Shown piece after piece: positions 24,541-37,612 of a DNA stretch of 64,000 bases. The notes under the pieces are model-generated. The model searched no databases. It worked only from the letters and a program-made list of their open reading frames with translations, and was not told where the DNA came from. The stretch's first letter is position 1, and each line of letters begins with the position of its first letter. A program made the translations under genes and the position numbers. This DNA is from Toxotes chatareus. Its lineage: Eukaryota > Chordata > Actinopteri > Toxotidae. The stretch is from NCBI GenBank assembly GCA_016801885.1, contig CM028901.1, positions 12,333,283 through 12,397,282 on the forward strand. The letters run 5' to 3'.

Positions 24541-27284
24541 GCTAGAGTACTGCTACTGAAAAATGCAGCTAAAATGATTTTGCAGTATTCAGTCCATTTC
24601 TGATATTACTGTCAAAACAGTTTCTTAAAAGCCCTCATATGAATAATTTAGGCTCATTTCATGATGGTTGATTGTCACTCTGGCAGTTTGACTAAATGCT
24701 CCTCAATTTCTGCCTTGAATTAGACTGCGAATTTCAATTCATTTGCAGCCCGTGTGACTCTGTTGTCCCTTGACAATACGCAATTTCCCTTTCCTGTCCT
24801 GTTAGTCCCAGGCATTCCTAAATGTATTCCCACAATCCTGTTTTACCCATTCTGCCTAATTACTCTCCCAGAGGATGCTAGTCCTTGGATGAACCATGGT
24901 TTTCTCCTCTCGCTTGGAAAAAAAAGAGTGAAAGAAAGAAAAAACAGAGTGCATTGAAAGACTAAGAAAAGAGAACACCAGTGATCCTGCAAAATCCTGT
25001 ATTGAAAACAAGACACTGTCCCACATAAATATGCTCTGTTGCTGTTGCTGAATTTCTTCCTTACTTATGGTAGAATATTGATTCACAGTAAAACGTACCT
25101 AGGGCCATTTGTTATTCTATTTGTTTTCTATCAAGAAACGTAGGGGAAAGAACACAATATACTGTACTATTTAGACACTAATGCTCCTTATTACTCTCCA
25201 GCAAGCCTTAGAGAGACACATGAAATATTGTACAATTGGATTCAGATATTTTTCTCTATTCAACTGAGGGGTCAGAAAGCACATTTTACATTTCTCTGTA
25301 TAAAAACAGTTCTCTAAAGGCTACTAAAAACACTAATTGTAAAGGTCACTGCATATCAAGGTTAAAGGTAACCATATACAAGGAGGAGAAAGCCTCAGGA
25401 GGATATTTGGATAATCCTATGCTAAATGTGAGTTTGTAACTCCAGGCCACATTACATGTGGGCCATTATGTAATGTACTCATCATAAAATACCACTGCAT
25501 GCCATTATCAGCAAATGGAAATATCAAGACAATTTTCTTAGTAGTGGTGGGCTAATGAGGAGTTAGAAGTCTACTCAGGTTAGAAGAATCCTCTCTGTGT
25601 GTTGCTGAGGATAAAACAAGTGAGATGCATGTTAGATGCTCCTGTGGTTAAATATGCACTTAATGCATTTTTTTTTTCAAAATCAATTCTTTTGTTCAAG
25701 TTTTGGACGAACCCCAGTTCGCCCGGATTTGCACTTGAATGGCTTGAATTACTGAAATCCTTCCAATCAGGCAGATTTGTGGTATCTGAACTGACACGGG
25801 CACAACAAAATGTCCCCTCAGCATTAGTCTCTCCATTTCAATTACAGCTACTGCTGTTGTTGTCCAGTCAGGTACCAGTGCTGCATCGTTGAAGAACGAT
25901 GGTTCCAACATCTGTGTTGCTACTGTTGTTTATAAGTACTTGGTAATAATTACATCACTTTATTTTCCAAATGCATGTATCAGATACTTTTTTTGTGGAG
26001 TGGGAATTGTGGGAATTCTCCATGAATCAGAATAGACTAGACTTTTAATCCCATAATGCAATTGGATAGTGTGTCTGAGGACATCACAGTGACATCATCA
26101 GGGTTATTTGGTCAGATGACAAAGTTCCCCTAAAGCCATAGATGACATTTTACAACATCATGTCAAATCAGTTGAGAGCCTCTTTAGACTAAAATACATG
26201 AGTTAAAACTTTGTTTTTTAAATTTTTGCATTAACGCAGATCTTGGGTCTGTCAACAGTACACAACACATATGCATCTTTACAGTGATTTATATCGCTAA
26301 TGGAGCAATACAGCTTACTCTGTTAGCTAATTAAACTGTGTTTATTTTATCATTTGTCCTTCAGATTTAATTAACAGCACAAACATGTAATGGTATTTAG
26401 CAGTTGACTAAATCACAGAAGTCCGTCAGACCTTCCCAGCAGCATAGAAGCATAAAAATATTCTTCAAAATAAGTTCATTAACACCCTCTAAACTGAGGT
26501 CCGTCAAATAGAATAACATCAATAAAAACACAAAGTCTCAGCCTTTAGCAATGGTACGCTACATTTAGAAACAAAGCCATCACCATCATCAACACGGGAC
26601 ATTTAAAACATATTGCAGTCCTCAGATTCCTTCAGTGTAAAAACACATAATATTTCACCAGCACTAGGAAATGGGCAAGATCCTAAACACAGCATGTCCA
26701 ACCAGCTCATTTATTAAACATTGCTGTCTAAATAATGTGATGTCGCTTCTCTTCGTCTGTAACTACAGGTGAAATACAGTTGGAGAGAGGTCACCATCCC
26801 CTGCAGCTGCCCAGACTAATCACCCACTCTGAGACTGAGGGGTGAGAGGTCTGAGGGCAGAGAGCACACACACGTGCCTAACCGAATCCCCACTTCACCT
26901 TTCCACCTTCCATCTTTTTCTTACCCCTCCCACTCTCTCCCCCACCACACCCAGCACCCCCGCCCCCCACCCCACCCCACTGATTTGCTGCCTTGCTGCT
27001 GTTTTTTGCAGATGACTGGTCATGCTGCTACAGCTGCCCTTGGGCGCCCAAAGCCATCATCAGAAATGCAGATGGCTCTGCCCCATGATGCACCTCACTG
27101 AGCTGCTCTGTTGGCATGCCTTTACTCTGACTATACTTCAGTCTCTTTTTAATTTGAACACATTATATTTTGTTTACGTTAAGTTTTGTTTCACTAACAT
27201 TCCCTTTGTCTGCTGTCCTCCTCACTCATTCCATAAAAATGTGATTTAACCAGCATTAGATCCTCTAATTGAGTGAAGGACCAA
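24541..27284. other. Unique non-coding stretch; a possible splice acceptor near 27011
   Basis: No gene that I can support. At 26886-27011 a long pyrimidine-rich tract ends in TTTTTTGCAG, a good-looking 3' splice site, followed by a 29-codon open frame to a stop at 27101. I do not recognise the encoded residues and no donor or partner exon is visible, so no exon is called. Confidence 0.4.
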
Positions 27285-27480
27285 TACAATGATGTAAAAT
27301 GCTCAACTACAAGTAGAGATACAGACATATTATATTATATTATATTATAGATAAATATAGTGCGTTAAAACTATATTTTTGCCATGAGATATCCTTTAAG
27401 TATAAAATAGAATAAAATGAAAATACTAAATACTAAAATTTTACTTGATTAAATGTACTTAAATACTTTCCACCACTGGA
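27285..27480 (+). mobile_element. Degraded short teleost repeat ending TTTCCACCACTGG
   Basis: The left part has CTCAACTACAAGTA and the right part has AAATGTACTTAAATACTTTC followed by CACCACTGG. These are the two diagnostic parts of a very common fish repeat built from 'aagtacttaaa'-type words. A (TATAT)n run at 27327-27349 has expanded inside. Class uncertain; ends approximate. Confidence 0.55.
27327..27349. repeat. (ATATT)n short tandem repeat
   Basis: About four to five perfect five-base units within a degraded interspersed repeat. Confidence 0.9.
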
Positions 27481-28019
27481 TTTAACTCTGCCCCTCTTTT
27501 TGCAGCTTCTTCAAGAAACGAAATCTAACTGAAATCTAAGAGTGCAAAACTTTCATGGGTGCATTAACTTGCTGCGAGATTAACCTGGTTGAAGATATTG
27601 GGAGGCTGTCATGGGAAAGCGTTCTCTTTCCTGAGCTTTGACTACCTTCCCCTCAATACTAAGGCATTAACATGAATTATGTAGATAAGCAAGAGAGAGA
27701 TAATAGAAGAAAAATCTGCTATGTGCACATGGGTGTGCCTCGTAAAGACTGACTGACAGATTGTGGCTTGCAAGTCTCTGTCTGGGAAAGGCATTTTAGA
27801 CTTTTCTCTAATTCCACAACAAAAGACAACGCCATTACTCTTGTAAAACAATGGCAGACAAAGAGCTCAGATTTATTGCAGGAACTAAAATCCACCTGTG
27901 TCTATCCATTAAGTCAGTGGCTGGAGTTTTAAAAAAGTTCCCCAGTCGAGACAAAAAGGTTTCCTCAGCTTATCAAAATACAAGTAAAAAAGACTCACAA
28001 TTGTGCTGGGTTTGTTACA

Positions 28020-28860
28020 TATGGTATACACCAAAGCTGAGCACACCCCAGGTCAGTCTCACTAAAATGTTATTAAGTAATTAGAAATACATCAACAAAA
28101 GCCATTTTTATTTCTTTTATTAAAAAATTATTTTCTATGTTTTCTCTGCCTTTATTTTTGATGGCAGATTCGATCCTCATGGGCACGGACAACACCAGTC
28201 TTGCATATATCTGTGGAGAGATGTTCTTCCGTTCTTCACAGATGATTCTTTTCAGCCGCTCTTTGCTGGAGGGGGTTTGTGTTGCTCTGCCTTCTGCTTT
28301 AAATACTCTAAAGGTGTTTCTGCTGGATTCAAGTTAGGGTTTTTGGCCCGGTCTTCTCTACAAATTCTTATGTGGTTTCTCAAATAACCTGTGGTGTTCA
28401 CAGGTAATTTCATAGCCTTGTGCATGCTATTAGACTTAACTGGAAATCCCTTGTGCACTTTTATTGCTTTGAGGTTGCTCTTTGGGGCCTGTATTTTCAG
28501 TGTAGCTTTACCTTTGTTTTTAATTGTAAATAAGGTCAAATACCCTAGACTTCAACATAAAACTAATACAACTATTGTAGGATTTCACTCAGTTTTGTTC
28601 TATAGAGTAATGTTCACAATGGAGAAGCCGTGGAACTCAATACAATCAACAGAGTAGTGGGTTGTTAAAGAAAAGATTACAGATAAAGAGAATAGTGTCA
28701 CTGAAGAATTTACCCCCCGTATTGCCTCCAGTAACTGTCTAGGGAGTTATCTTGTCATTTCCAAAGGTTCTAATTATTGATATTTGTTAAGTATTGACTC
28801 CAGATTGTCAGTGGGATAACAAATGCCTACCTAGGGTGGTTTGCACTTTTATATTGATCC
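28020..28860 (-). mobile_element. Second Tc1-like relic, a different family
   Basis: On the reverse strand the 3' end reads GGGGTGTGCTCAGCTTTGGT followed by a TA-rich tip, close to the 'ggggtgtactcacttttgtg' terminus of a common fish Tc1 group. The putative other end, at 28833-28855, reads GGGTGGTTTGCACTTTTATA and is more diverged. Between them lies the C-terminal half of a Tc1-like transposase. At 0.84 kb it is shorter than a complete element, so it is probably internally deleted. The family differs from the copies at 11042 and 63067. The left end is well supported, the right end is tentative. Confidence 0.62.
28120..28540 (-). pseudogene. Tc1-like transposase C-terminal pseudogene
   Basis: The reverse-strand translation includes NPNLNPAETPLEYLKQ, matching the 'SPDLNPIE..W..L' block that holds the third catalytic residue (Glu, present here). 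After a one-base frameshift near 28255-28262 the frame continues with YARLVLSVPMRIESAIKNKG, matching the family's closing 'L..SMPRRI.AVI..KGG' segment. Stop and the element's terminus follow within about 110 bases, the usual spacing. The N-terminal DNA-binding part and the first catalytic Asp are not recognisable. Confidence 0.6.
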
Positions 28861-30969
28861 CTGTGTGTGAACAAATAGCAGGAAAAGCCAACCATTTGTT
28901 CAAATTAGACGTGCTTTGATCTTTGCATTTTGTAGACTTTGAATGAAAACTGGTAGGCGGCACCGCTCGTGCATCCTGACAGCGCTACTCAACATCAAAT
29001 GGGCATTACGAGGACAGTGAGCTACACAGTTCCTTTGAAAGACTTTGCTGATTCTGATAAGCACACAACACAAGCCAAGAAACTTTGAAATGAAATGTAT
29101 CTCATTATTCTCCCTGCACTGAAAATATCTACCTGAACAGTCCACGCTAAAAATTTGTTCGGTTTCACCTAGTGTTCCCATTGAACGAAAACACATTAAT
29201 CATGAAAGGCAGCCAGGGCTTTGCACAAGTCTTTTTTCTACCTGCTCTTGCATTTATTTTTTTCACCCAATCACACACTTTGCTGTGGGGAAGTTCATGG
29301 ATCATAAATGTGGAACGTCTTAATGCACCCTTTAGCGGGGCCTCTTTCATGCTCTGAGAGGCTGCCTTGGAGCCATTCATGGCTGGTTGGAGCAGGTCCT
29401 GAGAACAGGAGAATGACTTCAGTACAGTAACACCATCACACACACTTGAGATGCACTGGAGATGCAATAGCCGGCAGCTGATGGAAGATATCTCTATACC
29501 GCAAATAGAGTGGCTGTGAATTATTAAAAGGGGAATTTTGTGAAAGAAGAGTGTAATAAAAAGAAAAAAAAACACACCTTTCCCTACCTTTCCCCACAGA
29601 AACTACTGTATGTGTGTGGTAGGTTGGCAGGATACTCTTGAGGGCTTTAAAAGCTAATATCCTGCAGGGATAGACAGGTTCACTGTGAAATAACGGGGCT
29701 GTTAAACTACCCTGCAAATTTTTGCCCACTGGGCAACAATGGCGTTTTATGCCATGGAAAAGAACTGCAGCTCTGTTCACATAGCGAGCGAGGGAAAAAA
29801 ATGGAAAGAAAGTGAAATGGAAAATACATTGCATACAGTTTTTGCTCCCAAAGCTATTGCATTAGCGAATGAGTAACGGCGATTCATGATTTTCCATTTT
29901 TATTCATTATTTTTCTGTTTAGCTCAAAGGTGATAGACGTGTTTAAAGTAAAAATTCTAATGCACATTATAAAGGCAAACAAAAACAGCAGCCTTGAAAA
30001 AAAAATAGCTGTAACAATTATCGTCTGTCAGTGTCTGTGAAATGTTGCCTGTAGGAAGCGACATCAGCATGTCTAAATGTGTTAAACTGCCTCTGAACTG
30101 TTGTTGCTCTGACTTTCCTTTACTGTAGGTGGAGCATGGAGCATCCAAATGATCTGATCTGACGGTGACTGAACAGCTCCCCCTTGTGGAACATCTGCAT
30201 GAAATCTAAAGATGAGCTAATGAATGAGTCAAGAACTAATTCCATGATGTTTTTCACATCCAAATTCTCAGACCTGCCCATGTCACCAGGCATGAACAAT
30301 AATTAAAAGCATTTGTACTGTATTGTTAGAGATCAGATTCTAATACCAGCATAACATGGACACAAGCAAAAGAATTTGCCAAGAATGTTTTCATCAGTTA
30401 ACAAAACAGGGAATCAAATTCTGGGATTTTAAGACAGTCCAGTATGCGTTCTGACAATGACTAACAATTAAACACTGTAAAATCCATGATCCTTTGGGTA
30501 GCAGAGAAGGGGTCAAAGTCTTGGGGTTCCAAGGGGTATATGGGATTAAGGCTGAAACTTAAAGGAACTGACAGTGTGAGGAATGGAAACCTCACCCACC
30601 CTGGACTGGACAATTCTGTGGGTGGTGGTGAATGACTGCTCTGACCCGGTGGAGCAATTTCCTGGTTTGTTTCAACGAGTCCATTATCATAAGTGGTTAT
30701 ACCTCCCTGTGCAGTCAGTGTCCAACTTCTTCTAGGGACACTGTAGTGCCTCTGCATCACAACTATAATTCTTTTTAATTGAACTTTTCAGAAGTTTCAG
30801 TAATGGTACACCACCTAGAACCAGATGACAGGAAGTCTGCTTAATAACTTACTGGAATTCTTAATGGTCTAATGATGACTCTCATAAAAAGTCTGTGAAT
30901 TACAAAGCCAGCATCATTTACCAAAGATGACGTTTTTACTTGGGTAGAGGAAAAAAGGAATAAGAAAAA

Positions 30970-30973
<4 letters not shown>

Positions 30974-31001
<28 letters not shown>
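30974..31001. repeat. Poly(A) run of 28
   Basis: Uninterrupted A homopolymer. No SINE or LINE body is recognisable directly upstream, so I call it a simple repeat rather than a retroposon tail. Confidence 0.95.
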
Positions 31002-31619
31002 CTGTTTGGTGTTTCACCACATAATCACCAACCAGAGCACGTTTTTTTTACTCATGTCTCTGAGAGAAAAGAATAAAGAAACCAACAGATTTAACAAGAC
31101 TGATTTGTTGGTACATATAAGATCAATGCATACACTGAAAAGCTGCAGACACACTGGATAAGGAAGTGTTTACTGAACACTTGCTGTAATCAAAATATCC
31201 CAATCACTGATATAACATCCCCCATGTTTTGAATTGACTTCTTATTAACAGTATAAGTTCAACATTTATCTCTGTGTTTTTTCCTCTATATCAAATATTG
31301 GCTTTCTGAATGTCATGGCAAAATGCCACGCAATCAATGGACGTGCATGCGACAGTGATATTGGTCCATGGATAACTATTAAGACATTGTGTGTGTGACA
31401 GTGTGTGATAGGTAATATTTTCATTTGACTTGTTTAAATGATTTTCTGATTTGGTGGAAAATATAGACAGAGAAAATGTCAGACTTTTCCGATATCTGAG
31501 GAAATGAGCTAGTGGCATCGCTACAGTATATCCTCAAATGACTGCGAGATGCTGTGGATTATTACGAGGGTACAGAGACACAAATTGAGTCATGATGGGA
31601 ATTATCACCATAATCTTAC

Positions 31620-31770
31620 ACAATATAGGAGGGGTCCCTGAACTCAAAGATGGGCCATGAGGGGTTGACATTTAAAAACTGTCTTGAGGGAGGACCCATT
31701 GCCTCTCGCAGCGGGGAGCCTTGTCGGCATCCTTGGCTGCTTTAATGATCCTTATTCATCTTTACCTACT
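31620..31770. promoter_or_regulatory. Weak candidate conserved non-coding block
   Basis: Balanced, non-repetitive sequence including CTCGCAGCGGGGAGCC near 31706 and GCTTTAATGATCCTTATTC near 31739. No frame encodes a recognisable protein. Called only from texture. Confidence 0.22.
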
Positions 31771-33501
31771 CACCCACAATTTCACAAACATACATAACAC
31801 AACCCACACATTCCCGCGCGGACACACAGGCGTACATTTTACCACAATGGACCCCGACTTCAGTCATACATAATAATCTTTCTGTGCTCTACGTAGCATA
31901 GCACATAAATTATAGAGCACAAGTTCCATGCGAGTTGCAAGTTGTATTCTCTTCAACTGTGCTATCTACATTTGTGGTTTTTCCAAACACTCTCTCCCAC
32001 TCTCACATATTTTGTCCTCACATGAGTGGGATACAAGCTTTACTTCACTGGCTTTGAGAGCAGGAAGATAAGTGGAGATGTGCAGCACTTTATTTCCATG
32101 TCAGGATCCTCTTTTTCCACTTGATTGGCCTTTCATCACACAGCATGTGGTGCTGACAATGAGGCAACAGGAAGTGGAAGCGAAGAATGGAGTGCGTTGG
32201 AAAGGAGATGAAGTGAAGACATGGGGATGAGGGGAGGGATGACTGCTGATGGTCTTTGATGAAGCATCTCACGAGACACAAAAAGGATGACTCAAACCAA
32301 AGCCCTGCTCCACATTCACCCACACATCCATGTATACACACAGCCGCATGTGCGACCTATTCAAACACTGCGTTCATTCAGAACATGCACAATATGACAA
32401 TAAAACCTGAGTGCATCAAAAGTCCACGGTGCCAAGAGCCTGCACAATTAGGAGCAGAGGATAAGAGAGAAGGAGAGAAAAAGAAAAAACTCATTACTAA
32501 CTGCCTGTCATCCATTTCCATTCATTTGTTTCCAAGAATGAGCCAAAACAGAAAAATGTGGAAAAAGTCTCTCTTTCTCTTTCTTCCAGTCTTTTCATTT
32601 ATTTCACCTTGTCACTTTGATGACACTGTGTGAAAAAAACACGGTTTAGCAATTATAAATCCTAACATTCAGGTAATCTGTTCTGACATCCTGGTATGGC
32701 ACAAAAATGGCAATACTACAAGCTGTGCTCCTCCTACATACCTCCATGTGTCCATCTTTCTGTGTCTACAGAAAAATCAAACTCCAGAAAGTTAGGGGGA
32801 GAGGGTATGACAGCTTATTATGACTCCCAGTGGAGGATGTTCAAAGGAGTTGTGCTCTGATACCCAGTATTCTGGGTTTGTTGCTTTCTGTTTTAATCTA
32901 GCCTAAAGATATATGTTAATCAAAGTGAATTTTCAGCGTCTGTTTTCAGGGCTTTGCCAAAGCTTTCGATTCTGCCAGAATTCAAAGGAGCAGGCCAGAA
33001 CATGAAGTGATGAGCACATCGCCAGCTCAAATTCACTGAGATGCAGCAACAGAGCACAATAGCAAATCGCTACAGTAATGTGACAACTGTATGTCTGTAT
33101 ATTGATATGAAAGCAAATCTGCAAGAGACTGTGTGGGAGGGAAAACAACAGCTATCAATGCCAGCAAAGTTCTGTAGATGCAAGAAGTTTTCCTTCCCTG
33201 TTTTCCTTTAAGTCTGAAGCTCACATCTACTGATGTTGCACACAACAGGTGTTGCTGTTCCCTTTGGAAAGGCTGCATGCAGACGGTATAGTCTTCATAC
33301 AATACGGTACATTACAGTGAGGTAATGGCTATGTTGTTAAATAAAGATATAATGCCTTACAAAGGCAAAAAAAAAAAAAAAACAGTGACTACACATTGAA
33401 AATTGAGAAAAGAAAAAAAAAGCCAGCTAAACTTCTACTAAAGTTAACCTGCTTTGCAGAACTTGGTGGCTAGCATGTCATCGATTTGCCAGACTGAAAC
33501 T

Positions 33502-33523
33502 TTTTAGGCTAATCAGCCTAAAA
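33502..33523. repeat. Short perfect hairpin, 9-base arms
   Basis: TTTTAGGCT and AGCCTAAAA face each other across a four-base loop. It lies 23 bases before a MITE. A few such hairpins are expected by chance in 64 kb. Confidence 0.9.
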
Positions 33524-33545
33524 GGACACATAAAAGACAATCAAC

Positions 33546-33860
33546 TTAAAGCTCCATTAATAGATTTTTTTTTTTTTACTACTTGTGGGCAGTAGGACAA
33601 ACGCATCTTGTGACATTATCACCTTATAAACCAGTTGTGTGTCTTGCCACCTGATAGCTGCCTGCTGAAGCTGGAAACATCGTCAGTAAGAGTGGAGTAA
33701 TAGCCACTTCAAAGCAACAAGAAGTGAAAATGCTCGTAGAGCTGAGGCGAACTGCAGAGTTTAGTGTGACTTTTCTCTGGATTTATCACCACAACTGACA
33801 CCTTTTCACAACACAAGAAATCCACTGTTAATGTGAGAATATTAATTAGTGCAGCTTTAA
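33546..33860. mobile_element. MITE with TTAA-ended inverted repeats, 315 bp
   Basis: The left end reads TTAAAGCTCCATTAAT and the right end, reverse-complemented, reads TTAAAGCTGCACTAAT: 14 of 16 bases agree. The internal sequence (a gene-free 280 bases with GGGCAGTAGGACAAAC, CACCTGATAGCTGCC and CCTTTTCACAACACAAGAAA) resembles a short repeat I know from percomorph fish. The TTAA at both outer ends would suit a piggyBac-type target duplication, but the TTAA may instead belong to the inverted repeat. Confidence 0.68.
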
Positions 33861-35322
33861 GTTTTCCAATTTTCAAATTGCACTGCAAGCTTAACTAATC
33901 CACCTTGGACCCCAAGGAAGTGGTAGAGGACATGACTGGGGAGAATTACATCTGCACTGCTTTGCTTAGCCTGCTGTTAATGTGAGCCCTTCTGCCACTG
34001 GGACTCACATCTGAACGAGGACCTGAGTAAATTTAGATGGAGCTTCGACCTTTCAGCAGCATGGACAGCGACCGTACAGTGCTCCGTAAATCTAGGGCCT
34101 TTTTATTTTTGTATTTGTTCAAATATGTTCCTGCTCATCTCTGTTGGGATTTCTTTCAAGAAGTTTTATTTTGTGGATTGGTCCAGATAATTAGCCAAAT
34201 CTTCTCACTATTGGCTGAACAATACCACACTATACAATACACACTATTTGTAGAGTTCCCAGGTGGTCTCCTGCTTTGTTTGACTAAGTATTATTTCTTG
34301 ATTTTGTTCTTATGATCTGTAATGAGATTCCTGTCTCTGTGGAGTTCAAATGAGACAAGACAAAATGTTAGGGTGAGTGTGCGAAAGTAATGAAGACGAT
34401 CTTAAGGATTTGTCCTTGACACGCAACCTGTTCCCTATCTACAGAGTGTATGTAGAAAAGGAAAGAAGAAACATAAAATATGCATTTGTTTGATTAATCT
34501 TTACAGAAATGTATATCACTGTTTCATCTACACCAGTGCATTTTTACTTTACATAACATTGGCATGTGTTGTTTCTGACCTTTTTTTGTTTTGCTTTTAA
34601 TTTGCTATGCAGCGTAGTACAGAGAACATCACTTGAAAATATACAAATTCTATAATTTATAACATTTCATGCTTATGAATGCCGTCTTTCCATAAGATTT
34701 GACATGCAGCTGAAGGTTTTTGTTGTGACTAAAGCCCAGTTGACTGTGATTTCTCTGAGGTTTCTAAACCTCTCTTTTCCTCACAGCAAGACATGTCACA
34801 GAGAACATGCTGCCGTCGACACGTCAATAATGTTGTTAATAATTTACCACTCAAAGCAGATAGACGCAACAAGAGAAAGCTGCTAGGAAATGTGGGTTTA
34901 AATTTTTCAGTTGATGCTACAGTCAGTCTACCAACAGGAAATGGTTTATTCGGGTTATTACAACAGATACAGTACATCAAACTGGTGAAAAGTATGCAAA
35001 AAAATGTCCATATGTTGTTTTTTTTTTTTAAAGTTCCAGTGGAGATTGGCTTTAAAAAGTCTTTGAGAAGATGAAACTAACCAAAGAATGAACTTTAATC
35101 TCTCTGTTGGTGCTAGACAGAAGCTGAGTTACAAGATGTGGATTAAATTAAAGGACCACCTGTACAATAAATTGCAATAAAATACAATATTCCAAAATTT
35201 TTGTTAAAGCAGCTTAATGAGATGCTGATTGAAGCTGCAGGGTCATATCATAAAAGTATTTTGTTCTTCTAAGGGAATTTTGTTTGGGACAGTCAGGAGG
35301 CAGACTGATGGGAAGCTTCTGC
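33861..35322. other. Non-coding stretch, nothing recognised
   Basis: No recognised gene or repeat. Short opposing frames around 34704-35074 have no known domain. Confidence 0.45.
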
Positions 35323-35550
35323 TAGGGCTACAGCGAACAATTATTTTCATTATAAACGAATGTAGCAATTATCTTTCAAAGTGTCTGTGACAGTTTCCCA
35401 GAACCTATAAGGGGAAATCTTTAAATTATGACAGGTCCATACCCAAAGAAATGTCATTCACAGTATTATCACAAAAATAAAAGTAGTATTCCTGTGAGTT
35501 CAACTTCTGTCTGTTGATGAATTGTTTCATTGATTTATTGTTTCACCTCT
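35323..35550 (+). mobile_element. Degraded copy of the GGGCTGCAAC teleost repeat
   Basis: It opens with TAGGGCTACAGCGAACAATT then ATTTTCATTATAAACGAATG, keeps TTTCCCAGAACCTATAAG in the interior, and ends near GATGAATTGTTTCATTGATT. The order of these words matches the family also seen at 23443 and 49493. Divergence is high, so the insertion is old. Confidence 0.6.
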
Positions 35551-37612
35551 AGTTTCTGCAGTGAAAAAGTACTACTCATGCAAGGTAAAGTCATTTTCTA
35601 TACTCAAGTAGCAAATACTGTTAAACAATGTAGGCACAAAGAGTTAAGTGCCACTAATGTTGAACAGGATTTGCAGGAGTCGAGTGGTGTGGGAACCTCT
35701 TACTGTGTTGCTCCAACCACTTGACCCTCAGCTCCACAGACAAAATAGATCAGTAAAGAGATGCCATAGCAACAGGGAACCACCTCTTCCTTGTCAAGCC
35801 CTTGGGACCGAGATAGAAACAGATAAGGCAGGGGTGGTACTTTGAAAGAGAAGAGGGAGCATGGCAGGGAAATTTTAATGAGAAAGTTTTAATTGCCACA
35901 TTTGTTTGAGAGAGAGAATTTTAGAGAACTAATGAAAGAGAATAAACCAAAATAATGTTGCACTTGCATGCACACTCAGGGGAAGCGGAGCAGAGAATAG
36001 GGAGGTAGAAATTAAGAAGACAGAGCCTGTTAGAAAGGCCATGAAGAAGAAAGAGGGGCGAGATTGAAGAGCAGACAGCAGGAGTCGAAGGGAGGAATGG
36101 CTGTCACGCGTGGTAGACACTCCTCACGGGAAATGATAACGAAGCGAGATGCTATCTAATTATATTTCGCTTACCAAATCGATTCAAGCCAAAAACAGCA
36201 GCAAGTGCAACAGGCAAGAAATCTATTCCCAGCACTGTGCGGAGCGTAAAGGAATCACACAGCAAAATTGAAATCATCAATGACCGTCAGCGAGAACGGA
36301 TGGTGGTGTGGCTACTGGCAGCTCAGTGGTGATCAGAGTCTTATCCACACATCTGCTAGACACCAATCTTGTGCAAAAACCTGGAAACGCTCCCAGTCCC
36401 TCAGACTGAAAGAGTTTGAGGGTAGTAGCAAAACAAAACCACAGCTAATCCATTACCTCACAGCAAGTTTCACAGCCAGTCTACTTTCTTTGGAAGAGTA
36501 TAGAACAAAAAAATAAGTTAGAGGATTTTTCTACACTGTGGAATGCATGAAAAAAAAAAAAAAACTTTAAGATCTTTAAAAACCAGAAAAAACATCCATT
36601 AACTATGCTTCTCCAACAACAGAGCAGTGACAAACACAGCCAACGTCCCTACTCTCTTTTATAGAAATACAGCTCTAATTAGCAGCAGTCGACCTCGTCT
36701 ACCTGACAGGTCCGTAGGCAATATAAAAATATACAATGCTGTGCCCAGGATACATCTGCTTCAGAAAATCCCCTAGATGTTCTGTTTAGGTTAATAGAGT
36801 CAGTTCCATGTGCCAAACATGTATCAGACATGAAATGCAGTCGCTCCCCTAAGCTTCACGAAGGCACTGTGAGCTGCTACAGCTGCCTGTGTACTGACTT
36901 TGATGTTTTATTCATTTTCTTGGTAGCTTGTAAATGTGTCTTTTAGAGCTATGGGAACATGAACCCTTGGTACCCTCTCATGGTGCAGAAGCATATGAAA
37001 TGGAAAGGTTGAGCCAAGCAGTAGACAGGTAGCTTTCACACAACATGGTTGCTTCTGTCCACTCCTCCATTTCCTGTGGGGAACGTCCAGCACAAAATTG
37101 TGTAATACAGGAATGTGAGTTAAAACACAGAGGTAATGTTTTTGTCGAATACATTTTGGTTCACAAGTTCATTTGTGTGAGAGAATAAACTGTTGAATCT
37201 TGAATGTGCGGCATCCACGACTCGACAGTAACATATGGCAAATGCATCTTGTGTCATTGTTTAAATTTTCCCTTTCGGATTTTCTGGAAAACTTTTAAGA
37301 CAATAAGAATCTGTTCATTTGTCCTTAGCATTTCTCAGTCAAGCACTTATTTGATGACTCATTCTTCTTTTATGAAAATATATTTCTTGAAACCTAGAAA
37401 ACCAAAAAAAGAAAAATTATGTAACAATGAAGATAATTCCACAGGGGCCATGTTACACTGAACTGACAACCACACTTCAATTGACAATGAGTCGCTGTAG
37501 ATGGTGTTTTGTGGTGAGTGTGCATGCAGCTCTTCAAACTGCTTTGATACTAGGTACCATGAATATTTTGCAGTTTGCCACACACAACATCCATGCCATG
37601 AAAAACCCCAAA
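35551..37612. other. Non-coding stretch with one weak regulatory candidate
   Basis: No gene recognised. Around 36120-36300 the sequence is unique and balanced in composition, with ATCTAATTATATTTCGC near 36153 and AATCATCAATGACCGTCAG near 36272; that part may be regulatory. A 14-base A-run lies at 36551-36564. Confidence 0.4.

Larger units (their letters stand above)
28861..33500. other. Unique non-coding stretch
   Basis: No gene recognised. It contains an A-run of 28 at 30974-31001. The overlapping reverse frames at 29165-29834 (132 and 136 codons) show no domain. The part at 31620-31770 is listed separately as a weak regulatory candidate. Confidence 0.45.
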
